Source of the DNA: Novosphingobium lentum NBRC 107847
GTDB lineage: Bacteria; Pseudomonadota; Alphaproteobacteria; Sphingomonadales; Sphingomonadaceae
DNA length: 64,000 bases
Direction of reading: 5' to 3'
NCBI RefSeq assembly: GCF_001590965.1
Contig: NZ_BCTW01000004.1
Coordinates: 124,001 to 188,000 of the forward strand
The notes under the pieces are model-generated. The model did not search any database. It saw only the letters and a list, made by a program, of their open reading frames with translations, and had not been told where the DNA came from. Below are positions 24,103 to 32,844 of this stretch, piece after piece. The position numbers were made by a program, and so were the translations under genes. Within the stretch, counting starts at the first letter, position 1; each line of letters begins with the position of its first letter.

Positions 24103-24725
24103 CCATGGACATTGCGATCACCGCGCTGCTGAACGATCTGGAAGCCCGCTGGCAGCGCGAGCAGGCCGAGCAGGCCAGCCTGTCGCGCGCCGATGCCTAT
24201 GCGAAAGTCGATGATTACCTGCTGCCGGTCGGACCGGAAACCGGGCGGCTGATGAACGACCTGATCCGCGCGTTGCGCCCCGCTGTCGTGGTCGAGATCG
24301 GCAGCTCTTATGGCTACTCCACCTTGTGGCTGGCCGAGGCGGCGCGCGCGGTGGGCGGCAAGGTTGTTTCGTTCGAAATCCACGCCGGCAAGATCGCGGC
24401 GGCGAAAGCGATGCTGGCGTCGGTCGATCTCGATCCCGTGGTGCGGTTTGTCCAAGGCGATGCGCTGGCCTCGCTCGAGGCGTTCGCGGGCGAGATCGGC
24501 TTTGTCCTGATCGATCTTTGGAAAGACCTTTATATCCCGTGCTTCGACCGGATCGCCGACAAGCTGGCGCCGGGTGCCATCGTCATCGCCGACAACATGA
24601 CGTTCCCGCCCGATAACGCCGACAACGCGGTCGCCTACCGCGCCCGCATCCGGGCCGACGCGCGCTTTGAAAGCGTGCTGCTGCCGATCGGCGCCGGGAT
24701 CGAGGTGACCCGACGCCTGCCGTAA
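24099..24725 (+). CDS. class I SAM-dependent O-methyltransferase
   Basis: This 208-residue protein resembles bacterial catechol/caffeoyl-CoA type O-methyltransferases. The SAM-binding motif I is VVEIGSSYGYSTLWLAEA, followed by the acidic VVSFEIHAGK, the RFVQGDAL strand and the metal-site-like VLIDLWKDLY with IVIADNM. ATG at 24099 overlaps the P450 stop (ATGA); 24105 is an alternative. It converges on the PQQ dehydrogenase gene. The methyl acceptor is unknown. Confidence 0.85.
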   Translation: MTMDIAITALLNDLEARWQREQAEQASLSRADAYAKVDDYLLPVGPETGRLMNDLIRALRPAVVVEIGSSYGYSTLWLAEAARAVGGKVVSFEIHAGKIAAAKAMLASVDLDPVVRFVQGDALASLEAFAGEIGFVLIDLWKDLYIPCFDRIADKLAPGAIVIADNMTFPPDNADNAVAYRARIRADARFESVLLPIGAGIEVTRRLP

Positions 24726-24736
24726 ACCGGGCCTGA

Positions 24737-27148
24737 TCAGAGGCCTTGATGCGGCAGCGCAAAGGCGATCACATCGTCGCCCGGTGTCGATCCGATGGCC
24801 CGGTAGCCGCCGGCGACGACCACCACCATCTGCCGGTGGCTGTGCGGTGCCAGATAGGTCATCGGCGTCGCCTGCCCGCCAGCCGGGAGGCGCGACCGCC
24901 ACAGTTCGCGCCCGGTCGTCACATCATAGCCGCGCACGTAATGATCGAGCGTGCCCGACAAAAAGACGACCCCGCCTGCCGTCGCCACCGGACCGCCCAG
25001 CGCGGGCACTCCCGGCGCAAACGGCAGGGGCAGAGGTGTCAGATCGCGCACGCTGCCGTTGGGATGGCGCCACGCCACTTTGCCCGAGCGCAAGTCGATG
25101 CCCGCGATCACGCCCCATGGCGGCGCCTGGCAGGGCAGGCCCAGCGACGACAGGAACGGCATGATGTTGACGCCGTACGGCGCGCCGGCATTGGGGCTGT
25201 TGCCGAATTCCGAAGCGCCGGCCGCTGCCGTAGCCCGTGCGTAGTCGGCGCGAGGGATCAGCCTGTCGACATAGGCCATGTAGTTGGGTGTCGCGATGGC
25301 CACCTGTCGCACCGGATCGACCGCGATGCCGCTCCAGTTGAACACACCCAGATGGCCGGGATAGACCAGCGTGCCCTGCAGTGAGGGCGGCGTGTACGGC
25401 CCTTCATAGCGCAATCGGCGAAAGGCGATGCGGCAGCGCATCTGGTCGAACGGGGACAGGCCCCACATGCCGCTTTCCGTTTCGCGCGAATGGGCCAGGA
25501 GGTTCAGCGCCGAGACGGGCTGGGTGGGCGCCGCATGGTCGCCCGGCACCGTTCCGCTGGGCACGCTGACTTCGCGCACCGGCAGGATCGGCTTGCCGGT
25601 GCGCCGGTCGAGGATGAAGATATTGCCGGTTTTCGTGGGCTGGACCAGCGCGGGCACTTTGCCACCGGGCATGTCGAGATCGACAAGGATGGGCTGCGAT
25701 CCGACATCCATGTCCCACAGGTCATGGTGCACGGTCTGGAACGCCCAGCGCAAGGCGCCGGTGCGCGCGTCGAGCGCCACCACCGACGTTGCCAGCCGAT
25801 CGACCGTGGCCGTGCGCGCGCCGCCGAATTCATCGGGCGTGGCGTTGCCGAGCGGCACAAAGATCAGCCCCAGCGCCGGATCGTAGCTCGACAGGCTCCA
25901 ACTGTTGGGAGAGTTGTTGGTATAGGTCGTGCCGGCGGGCAGCGGCGCAGTGCCATCCGGGCGCCCCGCATCCCAGTTCCAAACCAGCCGGCCGGTGCGC
26001 CCGTCATAGGCGCGCAGCACGCCGGAAGGTTCGTGGACCGAGCGGTTGTCATCCACCTGCCCGCCGATGACGACCAGCCCGCCCGCCACGACCGGCGGCG
26101 AGGTGGAATAGTAGATCCCTGGCTGCATGCCGCCCATGCCGATGGCAAGATCGACGGCGCCGTCCTTGCCGAAATCGGCGCAAGGCTGCCCGCTGTGTGC
26201 GTCCAGCGCAAACAGGCGGGCGTCGGGCGTGGGCAGGAACAGGCGCGCTGCACAAAGGCCGGTATCGCCCGGCCGCGCTGGCGGCATGTAGGACAGGCCC
26301 CGGCAAGTCAGGAACGGCGCGCTGGCGCTGATCGCGGCGTGGGGATCGAACCGCCACAGCTCGCGGCCGGTTTCGGCATCAAGCGCGATGGCCTGGGCAT
26401 GGGGCGTGCACAAAAAGAGTGCCCCGTCGATCTTGAGCGGGGTGACTTCGTAGGTCACCGACAGCGGATCGCCGGGGCGCGGCCAGTCGCCAGTGTGATA
26501 GTGCCATTCGGGCACCAAACGCGCGATATTGGCCGGGGTGATCTGGGTGAGGGGCGACCAGTGCCGCCCTGCAGCGTCGCCACCATAGGCGGGCCAGTCG
26601 CCGCTGGTTGCGGCATCGGCATGCGCGGCGGCGGGCAAGGCGCCGGTTGTGGTCTGCGGGGCGGCGATCCATGCGGCGATCGCGATGCCGATCGCGGCCG
26701 CGATCGCCGTTTGCAAGGGCAGCGCGGTAAAAGTCGATGTTGCCCGCAACGCGTCGCCACGCGCGATCCGCCGCCGCACCGGCCCCTGCAGCAGCACGAT
26801 GCCGAACAGTACCAGCACCCCGCCGCGCGGCGCCAGTTGCCACCAGTCCAGCCCGACTTCGGCCAGCGCCCAGCCAAGCGTTGCCAGCAAGATCAGGGCG
26901 TAGGCCGGCAGCGCCGCCGGGTGGCGCAGCACGATCAGCAGCGCCACGACGAGCAGCGCAGCGCCCGCCGCGATATAATAGGGCGACCCGCCCAGCCGCA
27001 GCAGCGCCAGCCCGCCGACGCACAGATCGCCACCGGCCGCCGCCAGCATCAAGGCCAGCAGCAGGCGCAGCAGCGTGCCGCCCCGGGCTGCGCCCTGCGG
27101 GGCTGTGGCGCGATCGGAGGGCGCTGGGGCGCCAGACACTGTCGTCAC
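24737..27148 (-). CDS. membrane-bound PQQ-dependent dehydrogenase (glucose/quinate dehydrogenase family)
   Basis: This 803-residue quinoprotein has several hydrophobic segments in the first 150 residues (LLRLLLALMLAAAGGDL, IAAGAALLVVALLIVL, ALILLATLGWALAEV, GGVLVLFGIVLL, IAAAIGIAIAAWIAA), followed by a periplasmic eight-bladed propeller. Propeller motifs include WPAYGGDAAGRHWSPLTQI, GRELWRFDP and LDARTGALRWAFQTVHHDLWDMD. It would pass electrons to ubiquinone. GTG at 27148 gives the normal family length and follows AAGGA. No PQQ biosynthesis gene is in the window. The substrate could be a polyol, quinate or an alicyclic alcohol. Confidence 0.92.
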   Translation of the reverse strand: MTTVSGAPAPSDRATAPQGAARGGTLLRLLLALMLAAAGGDLCVGGLALLRLGGSPYYIAAGAALLVVALLIVLRHPAALPAYALILLATLGWALAEVGLDWWQLAPRGGVLVLFGIVLLQGPVRRRIARGDALRATSTFTALPLQTAIAAAIGIAIAAWIAAPQTTTGALPAAAHADAATSGDWPAYGGDAAGRHWSPLTQITPANIARLVPEWHYHTGDWPRPGDPLSVTYEVTPLKIDGALFLCTPHAQAIALDAETGRELWRFDPHAAISASAPFLTCRGLSYMPPARPGDTGLCAARLFLPTPDARLFALDAHSGQPCADFGKDGAVDLAIGMGGMQPGIYYSTSPPVVAGGLVVIGGQVDDNRSVHEPSGVLRAYDGRTGRLVWNWDAGRPDGTAPLPAGTTYTNNSPNSWSLSSYDPALGLIFVPLGNATPDEFGGARTATVDRLATSVVALDARTGALRWAFQTVHHDLWDMDVGSQPILVDLDMPGGKVPALVQPTKTGNIFILDRRTGKPILPVREVSVPSGTVPGDHAAPTQPVSALNLLAHSRETESGMWGLSPFDQMRCRIAFRRLRYEGPYTPPSLQGTLVYPGHLGVFNWSGIAVDPVRQVAIATPNYMAYVDRLIPRADYARATAAAGASEFGNSPNAGAPYGVNIMPFLSSLGLPCQAPPWGVIAGIDLRSGKVAWRHPNGSVRDLTPLPLPFAPGVPALGGPVATAGGVVFLSGTLDHYVRGYDVTTGRELWRSRLPAGGQATPMTYLAPHSHRQMVVVVAGGYRAIGSTPGDDVIAFALPHQGL

Positions 27149-27408
27149 TTGCGGATCCTTGCATTCTGGCCTGACGGCTTGGCTGGCCCTAGCCGATTGC
27201 GGCGGGCTGCCGAATGCCGGCAGGCCGATTTGGCCGATGACGCATAGCGATGTCCGCACAGCCACGACGGCGCGCGCATCGCGCGTCGGCCAAGCATCGC
27301 TTGTGGAGGTCATGAGCGGGGTGGATGGCTTGCGGGTCCGCCCCGGCTGCGCCAGCTAGATTGCCGGATCCGGGCAAGCCGGGCTTATGGTGAAGAGGCA
27401 GGCAGCCT

Positions 27409-27909
27409 ATGGGCGCAGTTCAGCTCGCGGATATGGAAAGCGTGGCCGCCGTTCTGGCGATCCACACACTGAAGGCGCGCTATTTCCGCTGTATCGACGC
27501 GCGCGACTGGGCATCGTTGCGGACGCTGTTCACGCCCGACGCCACGTTGCATTTCACCGAGGCCCAGAATGCGCCGCTCGACCTGGAAGCGTCGATCGCC
27601 TTCATCGCCAGCGGCATGGAAGGCAGTGTCAGCGTGCATCACGGTCATATGCCCGAAATCGAGATCGACACGCCCACCACCGCGCGCGGCATCTGGGCGA
27701 TGCAGGATCGGCTGTGGTGGCAGCCGGGCGGGCAAAGTCGGCTGGGCCTCGCCGCGCTGGAAGGCTGTGGTCACTATCACGAGGAATATCAGCGGGATGA
27801 CGGCATCTGGCGGATCCGTTCGCTGCTGCTGATCCGGCAATGGGTCAACGCCGTGCCGATCGCCGCGGCGGACCAGGATAGCATGCAGAACCGGGGAATT
27901 GGGCAATGA
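27409..27909 (+). CDS. SnoaL-like (NTF2-fold) protein
   Basis: This 166-residue protein is of the SnoaL_4 type: N-terminal helix IHTLKARYFRCIDARDWASLRTLFTPDATLHF, a central VSVHHGHMPEIEIDTPTTARGIWAM with paired His, and the closing GIWRIRSLLLIRQW. Related proteins include steroid/bile-acid dehydratase-like and dehydrochlorinase-like enzymes, so a dehydratase or isomerase role is possible. The stop overlaps the next SDR by ATGA, indicating joint translation. It is divergent from the PQQ dehydrogenase across a 260-base gap. Confidence 0.82.
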   Translation: MGAVQLADMESVAAVLAIHTLKARYFRCIDARDWASLRTLFTPDATLHFTEAQNAPLDLEASIAFIASGMEGSVSVHHGHMPEIEIDTPTTARGIWAMQDRLWWQPGGQSRLGLAALEGCGHYHEEYQRDDGIWRIRSLLLIRQWVNAVPIAAADQDSMQNRGIGQ

Positions 27910-28700
27910 ACAGGCTTGAAGGCAAAGTCGCCATCGTGACGGGCGGCGCGGGCGGCATTGGTGCGGCCACCGCACGACGTCTGGCGCGCGAGGGCGCGAA
28001 AGTACTGGTCGCCGATATCGCCCACGAAGCGGCCGAGGCGGTCGCTGCAGCGATTGGCGACGCGGCGCACGGCTATGCCTTTGACGCGGCCGACAACGAC
28101 TCGGTCGAGGCGATGGTGGAATTTGCGGCGCAGCATTTCGGCCGGCTCGACATTCTGCACAACAATGCGGCCTATGTCGGCGCTGATCTGGCGCGCGATT
28201 CCAAGGTCACCGACATCCCTTACGATCTGTGGGACAAGACCATGGCGATCAACTTGCGCGCCTATTTCGTGGGCTGCCGCTTTGCCATTCCGCACATGGC
28301 GCGCACCGGTGGCGGGTCGATCATCAACACCGCTTCAGGCTCGGCGTTTCTGGGCGATCTGGCGCGGGTGGCTTATGGCACGTCGAAGGGCGCGGTGGTC
28401 TCGCTGACCCGCTATGTCGCCACCCAGCATGCCGCCGAGGGCATCCGCTGCAATGCGATCGCCCCGGGCCTGATCATGACCCCTGCCTTCGCCAATTCGG
28501 GCCAGACCAACCTGGAACCGTTCATGAAGCAGATCCTGTCGCCGCGTGTTGGCACGCCCGACGATGTGGCGGCGGCGGTGGCTTATCTGGCGTCGGATGA
28601 GGCGGGCTACATCACCGGCACCGTGCTGCATGTCGATGGCGGGCTGTCCGCGCATCAGCCCTATGTCGCCGATTTTGAAGCGATGCTGGCAGGCGGCTGA
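27906..28700 (+). CDS. short-chain dehydrogenase/reductase
   Basis: This 264-residue classical SDR has TGGAGGIG cofactor loop, acidic VADI after strand 2 (NAD preference), LHNNAA near residue 85, catalytic S144, Y157 and K161 (YGTSK), and the IAPGLIMTPAF block. It is coupled to the SnoaL-like gene by a 4-base overlap and followed by the flavin oxidoreductase after 82 bases. It probably oxidises a ring alcohol made by earlier enzymes of module A. Confidence 0.92.
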   Translation: MNRLEGKVAIVTGGAGGIGAATARRLAREGAKVLVADIAHEAAEAVAAAIGDAAHGYAFDAADNDSVEAMVEFAAQHFGRLDILHNNAAYVGADLARDSKVTDIPYDLWDKTMAINLRAYFVGCRFAIPHMARTGGGSIINTASGSAFLGDLARVAYGTSKGAVVSLTRYVATQHAAEGIRCNAIAPGLIMTPAFANSGQTNLEPFMKQILSPRVGTPDDVAAAVAYLASDEAGYITGTVLHVDGGLSAHQPYVADFEAMLAGG

Positions 28701-28782
28701 TCCGGCGCGGCCAAGAACTTACCGACGAATTCGGCACGGGCGACGGGCAAAATGCGCCGGTCCTGCGGCATGGGAGACAAGC

Positions 28783-30762
28783 ATGGCCCTGAAACTGGTT
28801 TATGAACCGCTGACGATCAAGGGGCTGGAGATCAGGAACCGGATCGCGCGCCCGGCGCATGGCACCATGCTCAGCAACTATGGCGCCATCACCGATCGTC
28901 TGATCGACTATCATGTGGCCCGCGCCAAGGGCGGTGTGGGCCTGTCGATCCTCGAAGCCGCCACGGTGCACCCGTCCTCGGTGCTCAGCCTGTCGAACAT
29001 GGATGACAGCGTCATTGGCGGGTATCAGAAGCTGATGGCGGCGATCCGCCCGCACGGCATGCGCGTGTTTCAGCAGATCTGGCACGGCGGACATATCTAT
29101 CCGGTGATGGATCAGTCCCCGCCATGGGGCGCATCGGCGGTGCCCAATCCGGCCACCGGCATCGTGCCCAATCCGATGGGCATTGCCGAGATCGAGGAAG
29201 TGATCGCCGCCTTTGCCGCATCCGCCCGGCGGTGCCGCGAAGGCGGGATCGACGGGGTCGAAATCCATGCCTCGCACGGTTACCTCATCATGCAGTTCCT
29301 GAACAAGCTGACCAACCAGCGGACGGACCGCTATGGCGGATCGCTGGAAAACCGGATGCGCTTCCTGCGCGAGATCATGCATGCGGTACGCGCCGAAGTG
29401 GGATCGGACTATCCGGTGGGCATGCGCGTTTCGGTCAGCACCGGCGCGGGCGGGCTGGACGAGGACGAGATCAACACCGTGGTGCGCGCCTTGCGCGACG
29501 AGGATTTCATCGACTTCCTCGATGTCAGCTACAGCGACTATTACAATTTCAAGTTCGTCGCGGCGATGGATCAGCCGATGGGCTACCAGCTTGAATCGTC
29601 CCGGAAGATCACCGCCGCCACGCCCGAAGTGCCGCGCTTTGTCATCGGGCGGTTCCGCACGCTGGACGAGGCGGAGCAGATCCTGCGCGATGGCATCGCC
29701 GATATCGTCCACATGAACCGCGCCCACATCGCCGACCCCGATATCGTGCGCAAGACCCAAGCTGGCCATCCCGAACAGGTGCGCGCGTGCATCGGCTGCA
29801 ACCAGGCCTGCTGGCAGGCGACCAACCTGGGCTATCCGATGTCGTGCACGATCAATCCGGCCGCCGGGCTGGAAGGAACGCTGTCCGAAGACCTGGTGAT
29901 GCCGGTGGAGACGCCGGGCAAGGTCATCGTCGTGGGCGGCGGTCCGGGCGGGATGGAGGCGGCGCGCATTGCCCGCCTCAAGGGCCACGAGGTGATCCTG
30001 GTCGAAGCGGGGCCATCGCTGGGCGGCCAGCTGGTGCTGGCCCGCCGCGCGCCGTTCCTGCACACCATCGGCGACATTGCCTTCTGGCTGGAACAGGAAA
30101 TCTACCGCCTCGGTGTCGATGTGCGCACCTCGAACTACTGGGATGCGGACGATGTGGCCGCCGAAAACCCCGATCATGTGGTGATCGCCACCGGCGCAGT
30201 GCCGCGCGACAACGGCGTGCAGTACCGCTATCCGGCGGAGCCCGTCCCGGGGTTCGATACCGCCCGCACGGTGTCGGCGGTCGAACTGCTGGCGTCGCCG
30301 CAGATGGATCTGGGGGAAACCGCCGTCGTGTTCGATGATGTCGGCCATTATGAAGGGCTGGCGGCCACCGAATACCTGCTGTCCAAAGGGCTGAGGGTGA
30401 CGTTTGTCACGCGGTTCGAAACGGTCGCGCCGCTGCTCGATTCGGTCACGCGCGTCGATCCCGCCTTCCGCCGTTTTGCCGAAACCGGCCGGTTCGATCT
30501 GATGATCCGCAGCCGCATCCTGCGCCTTGGCAACGGGGTGTGCGAGGCCCAGACGTTGTATGAGGGGCAAAGCCGCACGATCCCGGCCGACATCACCGTC
30601 TTCATCAACGCCAAGCAGCCCCAGCGCGACGTCTATGACGCGTTGCGTGAAAAGGGCTTCGTGCAAGGGCAAAACCTGACCATCGTCGGCGATGCCCGCG
30701 CCCCGCGCGATCTGCAGTTCGCCATTCAGGAAGGCCACCGGCTGACGCGCGCCATGGTGTGA
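28783..30762 (+). CDS. Old-Yellow-Enzyme-type FMN/Fe-S/FAD oxidoreductase
   Basis: This 659-residue protein has the 2,4-dienoyl-CoA reductase / trimethylamine dehydrogenase architecture. An N-terminal FMN TIM barrel (about 1-340: RPAHGTMLS, QIWHGGH, EIHASHGYLIMQFL, TDRYGGSLENRMRF) is followed by a [4Fe-4S] segment CIGCNQACWQATNLGYPMSC near 330-350. A C-terminal FAD/NAD domain has VIVVGGGPGGMEAARIA and VVIATGA. It should reduce an activated C=C bond, or demethylate or dehydrogenate, with NAD(P)H. ATG at 28783 follows GGGAG. It is the last gene of module A before an insertion-sequence scar. Confidence 0.93.
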   Translation: MALKLVYEPLTIKGLEIRNRIARPAHGTMLSNYGAITDRLIDYHVARAKGGVGLSILEAATVHPSSVLSLSNMDDSVIGGYQKLMAAIRPHGMRVFQQIWHGGHIYPVMDQSPPWGASAVPNPATGIVPNPMGIAEIEEVIAAFAASARRCREGGIDGVEIHASHGYLIMQFLNKLTNQRTDRYGGSLENRMRFLREIMHAVRAEVGSDYPVGMRVSVSTGAGGLDEDEINTVVRALRDEDFIDFLDVSYSDYYNFKFVAAMDQPMGYQLESSRKITAATPEVPRFVIGRFRTLDEAEQILRDGIADIVHMNRAHIADPDIVRKTQAGHPEQVRACIGCNQACWQATNLGYPMSCTINPAAGLEGTLSEDLVMPVETPGKVIVVGGGPGGMEAARIARLKGHEVILVEAGPSLGGQLVLARRAPFLHTIGDIAFWLEQEIYRLGVDVRTSNYWDADDVAAENPDHVVIATGAVPRDNGVQYRYPAEPVPGFDTARTVSAVELLASPQMDLGETAVVFDDVGHYEGLAATEYLLSKGLRVTFVTRFETVAPLLDSVTRVDPAFRRFAETGRFDLMIRSRILRLGNGVCEAQTLYEGQSRTIPADITVFINAKQPQRDVYDALREKGFVQGQNLTIVGDARAPRDLQFAIQEGHRLTRAMV

Positions 30763-30847
30763 CCAGCGGGGTTGGCCAACGGCAGGACCGGCCGCACTGT
30801 CAGCGTGGTACGCATCGCTTGGTAACCCGATAAGGGCAGGGGCTCTC

Positions 30848-30955
30848 ATGCCCCGCCCCCGCAAGCCTGCCAGCCCGTTCCGCTACTTCAACGCATCGCC
30901 CTAGGGATCCCCTTCGTGGCCATGATGTACGTGCGCTTTCCGCTCTTGCTGCGCT
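30848..30955 (+). pseudogene. remnant of the 5' end of an IS6-type transposase gene (scar 1)
   Basis: The ATG at 30848 opens a frame reading PRPRKPASPFRYFNASP, then a stop; after a 1-base deletion it continues as FVAMMYVRFPLLLR. This matches the N-terminus of sphingomonad IS6-family transposases as I know them (SPEVIRLVVMMYVRFPLSLRNV). The rest of the gene is missing. Two further scars of the same 5' segment lie at about 54.9 and 59.1 kb. Confidence 0.7.
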
Positions 30956-30956
30956 A

Positions 30957-31712
30957 TCACCCACCGGACCCCGGCTTGTACAAGGCGTCCTCGACCTCCA
31001 TCGTCAACTGGTTGTCGGCGCCGGCCTCGTCGATCGTGCGAACGGCGTCCCAACCGCGCAGGCCCACTGGCGTGGCACGACCGGACTCGACCAGGACGAA
31101 CGTCTGATCGAGCCAATAAGTTGCGGCGGCCGTTTCGGACACTCGGGCCAATGCGCCGCTCGCCGATCCTGCGTCGGGCCAGACGCCCTGCAGCAGCGTG
31201 GCGAAGCGCCGGCCTCGTCCGCCTTCGTCGACGTCCGTTGCATTCCACGCGGCGGGGTCGCCGGTGGTCAGGTTGAAACGCGCCAGAAAGGTCGGGCCGG
31301 ACGCCAGTAGAACGCTCGAAATTTCAACTGGATCGACACCCCGCGGTACGACCACGAACGCAGACTGGCCGTGCTCGCGCTCGCCGTCGATCAGGAGGGT
31401 ATCGGCCCCCGCCGTCAGATTGTAGAGCAAGGCGCGACGGAACACGTTCTGTTCGTCGCGGTGAATGTGTCCGGTCATGGCACTGGTGGCCAGCCCCTGA
31501 CGATCATCTTCGCTGGCGAAGGTCACGATCGCAATGCCTTCGAATGGCTCCGCCTCCGCCGAGAACGGCGTCACATGATGCTGGGTATAGCTGGCAAACC
31601 CAGGAATCCGCGCGGCCATCACGCCATGAATGTCGCGCCAATACCGCGAGAACAGGTCACGCGACATGCCCGGCTTGCGCTCGAGCAAGGCGACTGTCGT
31701 TACGCCGACCAT
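30957..31712 (-). CDS. EthD-domain protein
   Basis: This 251-residue protein begins with an EthD-type dimeric alpha-beta barrel (VALLERKPGMSRDLFSRYWRDIHG, YTQHHVTPF, IAIVTFASEDDRQGL). A second, diverged barrel-like half contains FLARFNLTTGD and ATYWLDQTFVLVES. EthD proteins accompany P450 and ring-degrading systems, but no single reaction is established for them. It overlaps the EthD-SDR fusion gene by 13 bases and is the last gene of a long leftward operon. Its stop codon falls at the edge of an IS remnant, so its C-terminus may be altered. Confidence 0.8.
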   Translation of the reverse strand: MVGVTTVALLERKPGMSRDLFSRYWRDIHGVMAARIPGFASYTQHHVTPFSAEAEPFEGIAIVTFASEDDRQGLATSAMTGHIHRDEQNVFRRALLYNLTAGADTLLIDGEREHGQSAFVVVPRGVDPVEISSVLLASGPTFLARFNLTTGDPAAWNATDVDEGGRGRRFATLLQGVWPDAGSASGALARVSETAAATYWLDQTFVLVESGRATPVGLRGWDAVRTIDEAGADNQLTMEVEDALYKPGSGG

Positions 31713-32833
31713 AGTCCACCCTCCACCGGCAGGATCGCGCCCGAAAGGTAGGCTCCGGCACGCGACGCCAGGAAAATGACCGTGCCGCCGATGTCATCGG
31801 GCGAACCGAGCCGATGGGCTGGAATTCCCTCGATCATCTGCTCCTTCAGGCCCGGGACGGCATCGAAAAAGCCCGTGGTCATATCGCTGGGGAAAAAGCC
31901 CGGCGCGATCGCATTGACCGTGATGCCCTGCCGCGTGAGATCGGATGCCAGCGCGCGGGTCAGTTGGTGCACCCCGCCTTTCGTCGCGCTGTAGGCATAG
32001 GCCATGCTGCTTTTTGCCCACAGTGCGGCAATCGAGCCGATGTTGATCACGCGTGCCGGATCGCCCGCGCCGGCTGCGGCCTTGAGCTGCGGCAACAGTG
32101 TCTGAACCAGGAAAAACGGCGCGCGCAAGTTCAGCGCCACTTCGCGATCCCACTGGTCTGCCGCCAGAGCCTCGATCGGCGCGGCGGTGAATGTTCCGGC
32201 GTTGTTGACCAGGATGTGAACCTTGTCCGTGTGGCTCTGGACCGCTTCTGCCGCGGCGCGCACTCCGTCCATGGTCGACAGATCGTGCGACAGCAGGGTG
32301 CAACTGCCCCGCTGCGCCAAGGCAGCGGCGAACGCCTCGCTCTCGGTGCCGCCGCGCGCGACAATCAGGACGCGGGCGCCAGCATCCACCAACGCGGTGC
32401 TGATCATGGCGCCAACACCCTTGGCGCCGCCGGTGACGACCGCGACTTTGCCAGCGATCGAAAACAGGTCGGCGGGCGGGGAAATCACGACATGCGGTTC
32501 GGTCACGAACGACAGCGAACTGGTCAGATCGACGAAGTTGGGCTCGTCCGGGCGGATGTCGGCGAGATACCGCGGCTCGACAAAGGCCTGCGCCAGAGCC
32601 TCGGCATTCCGGAAGGTCAGCACCGCGACACCATCGTAATCGCCGGAGACGCCGAACATCGCGGCCACTGGCGATGCGCGATCGACAAAGTGATGCTGGA
32701 CATAGCTGATCAGGTGCCGCGTAAAATCGGTGCAGGCGCCAAGCAGGGGGGCGTGGACGTCGCGCCAATAGGTCGAAAACTCGGCCGCCGACATTCCGTG
32801 GCGGCGTTTGATGCAAACGACCAGCGTGGTCAT
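31700..32833 (-). CDS. EthD-SDR fusion protein
   Basis: This 377-residue protein joins two domains. Residues 1-115 are EthD-like (MSAAEFSTYWRDVHAPLLG, ISYVQHHF, GVAVLTFRNAEAL). Residues from about 123 form a complete classical SDR (KVAVVTGGAKGVG, ILVNNAG, INIGS, YAYSATKGG, IAPGFFPSDMT). There is no stop or frameshift between them, and ATG at 32833 has AAGGA 7 bases upstream. The fusion implies that the EthD unit and a dehydrogenase act on the same intermediate. It is followed by a second EthD protein and lies downstream of the oxidoreductase gene in one operon. Confidence 0.88.
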   Translation of the reverse strand: MTTLVVCIKRRHGMSAAEFSTYWRDVHAPLLGACTDFTRHLISYVQHHFVDRASPVAAMFGVSGDYDGVAVLTFRNAEALAQAFVEPRYLADIRPDEPNFVDLTSSLSFVTEPHVVISPPADLFSIAGKVAVVTGGAKGVGAMISTALVDAGARVLIVARGGTESEAFAAALAQRGSCTLLSHDLSTMDGVRAAAEAVQSHTDKVHILVNNAGTFTAAPIEALAADQWDREVALNLRAPFFLVQTLLPQLKAAAGAGDPARVINIGSIAALWAKSSMAYAYSATKGGVHQLTRALASDLTRQGITVNAIAPGFFPSDMTTGFFDAVPGLKEQMIEGIPAHRLGSPDDIGGTVIFLASRAGAYLSGAILPVEGGLWSA

Positions 32834-32844
32834 GTCGGTTCCTT

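Noticed and set aside
28612..30864. Open frame of about 750 codons antisense to the OYE-type gene
   Set aside because: It lacks any family motif and mirrors codon bias of the plus-strand gene.
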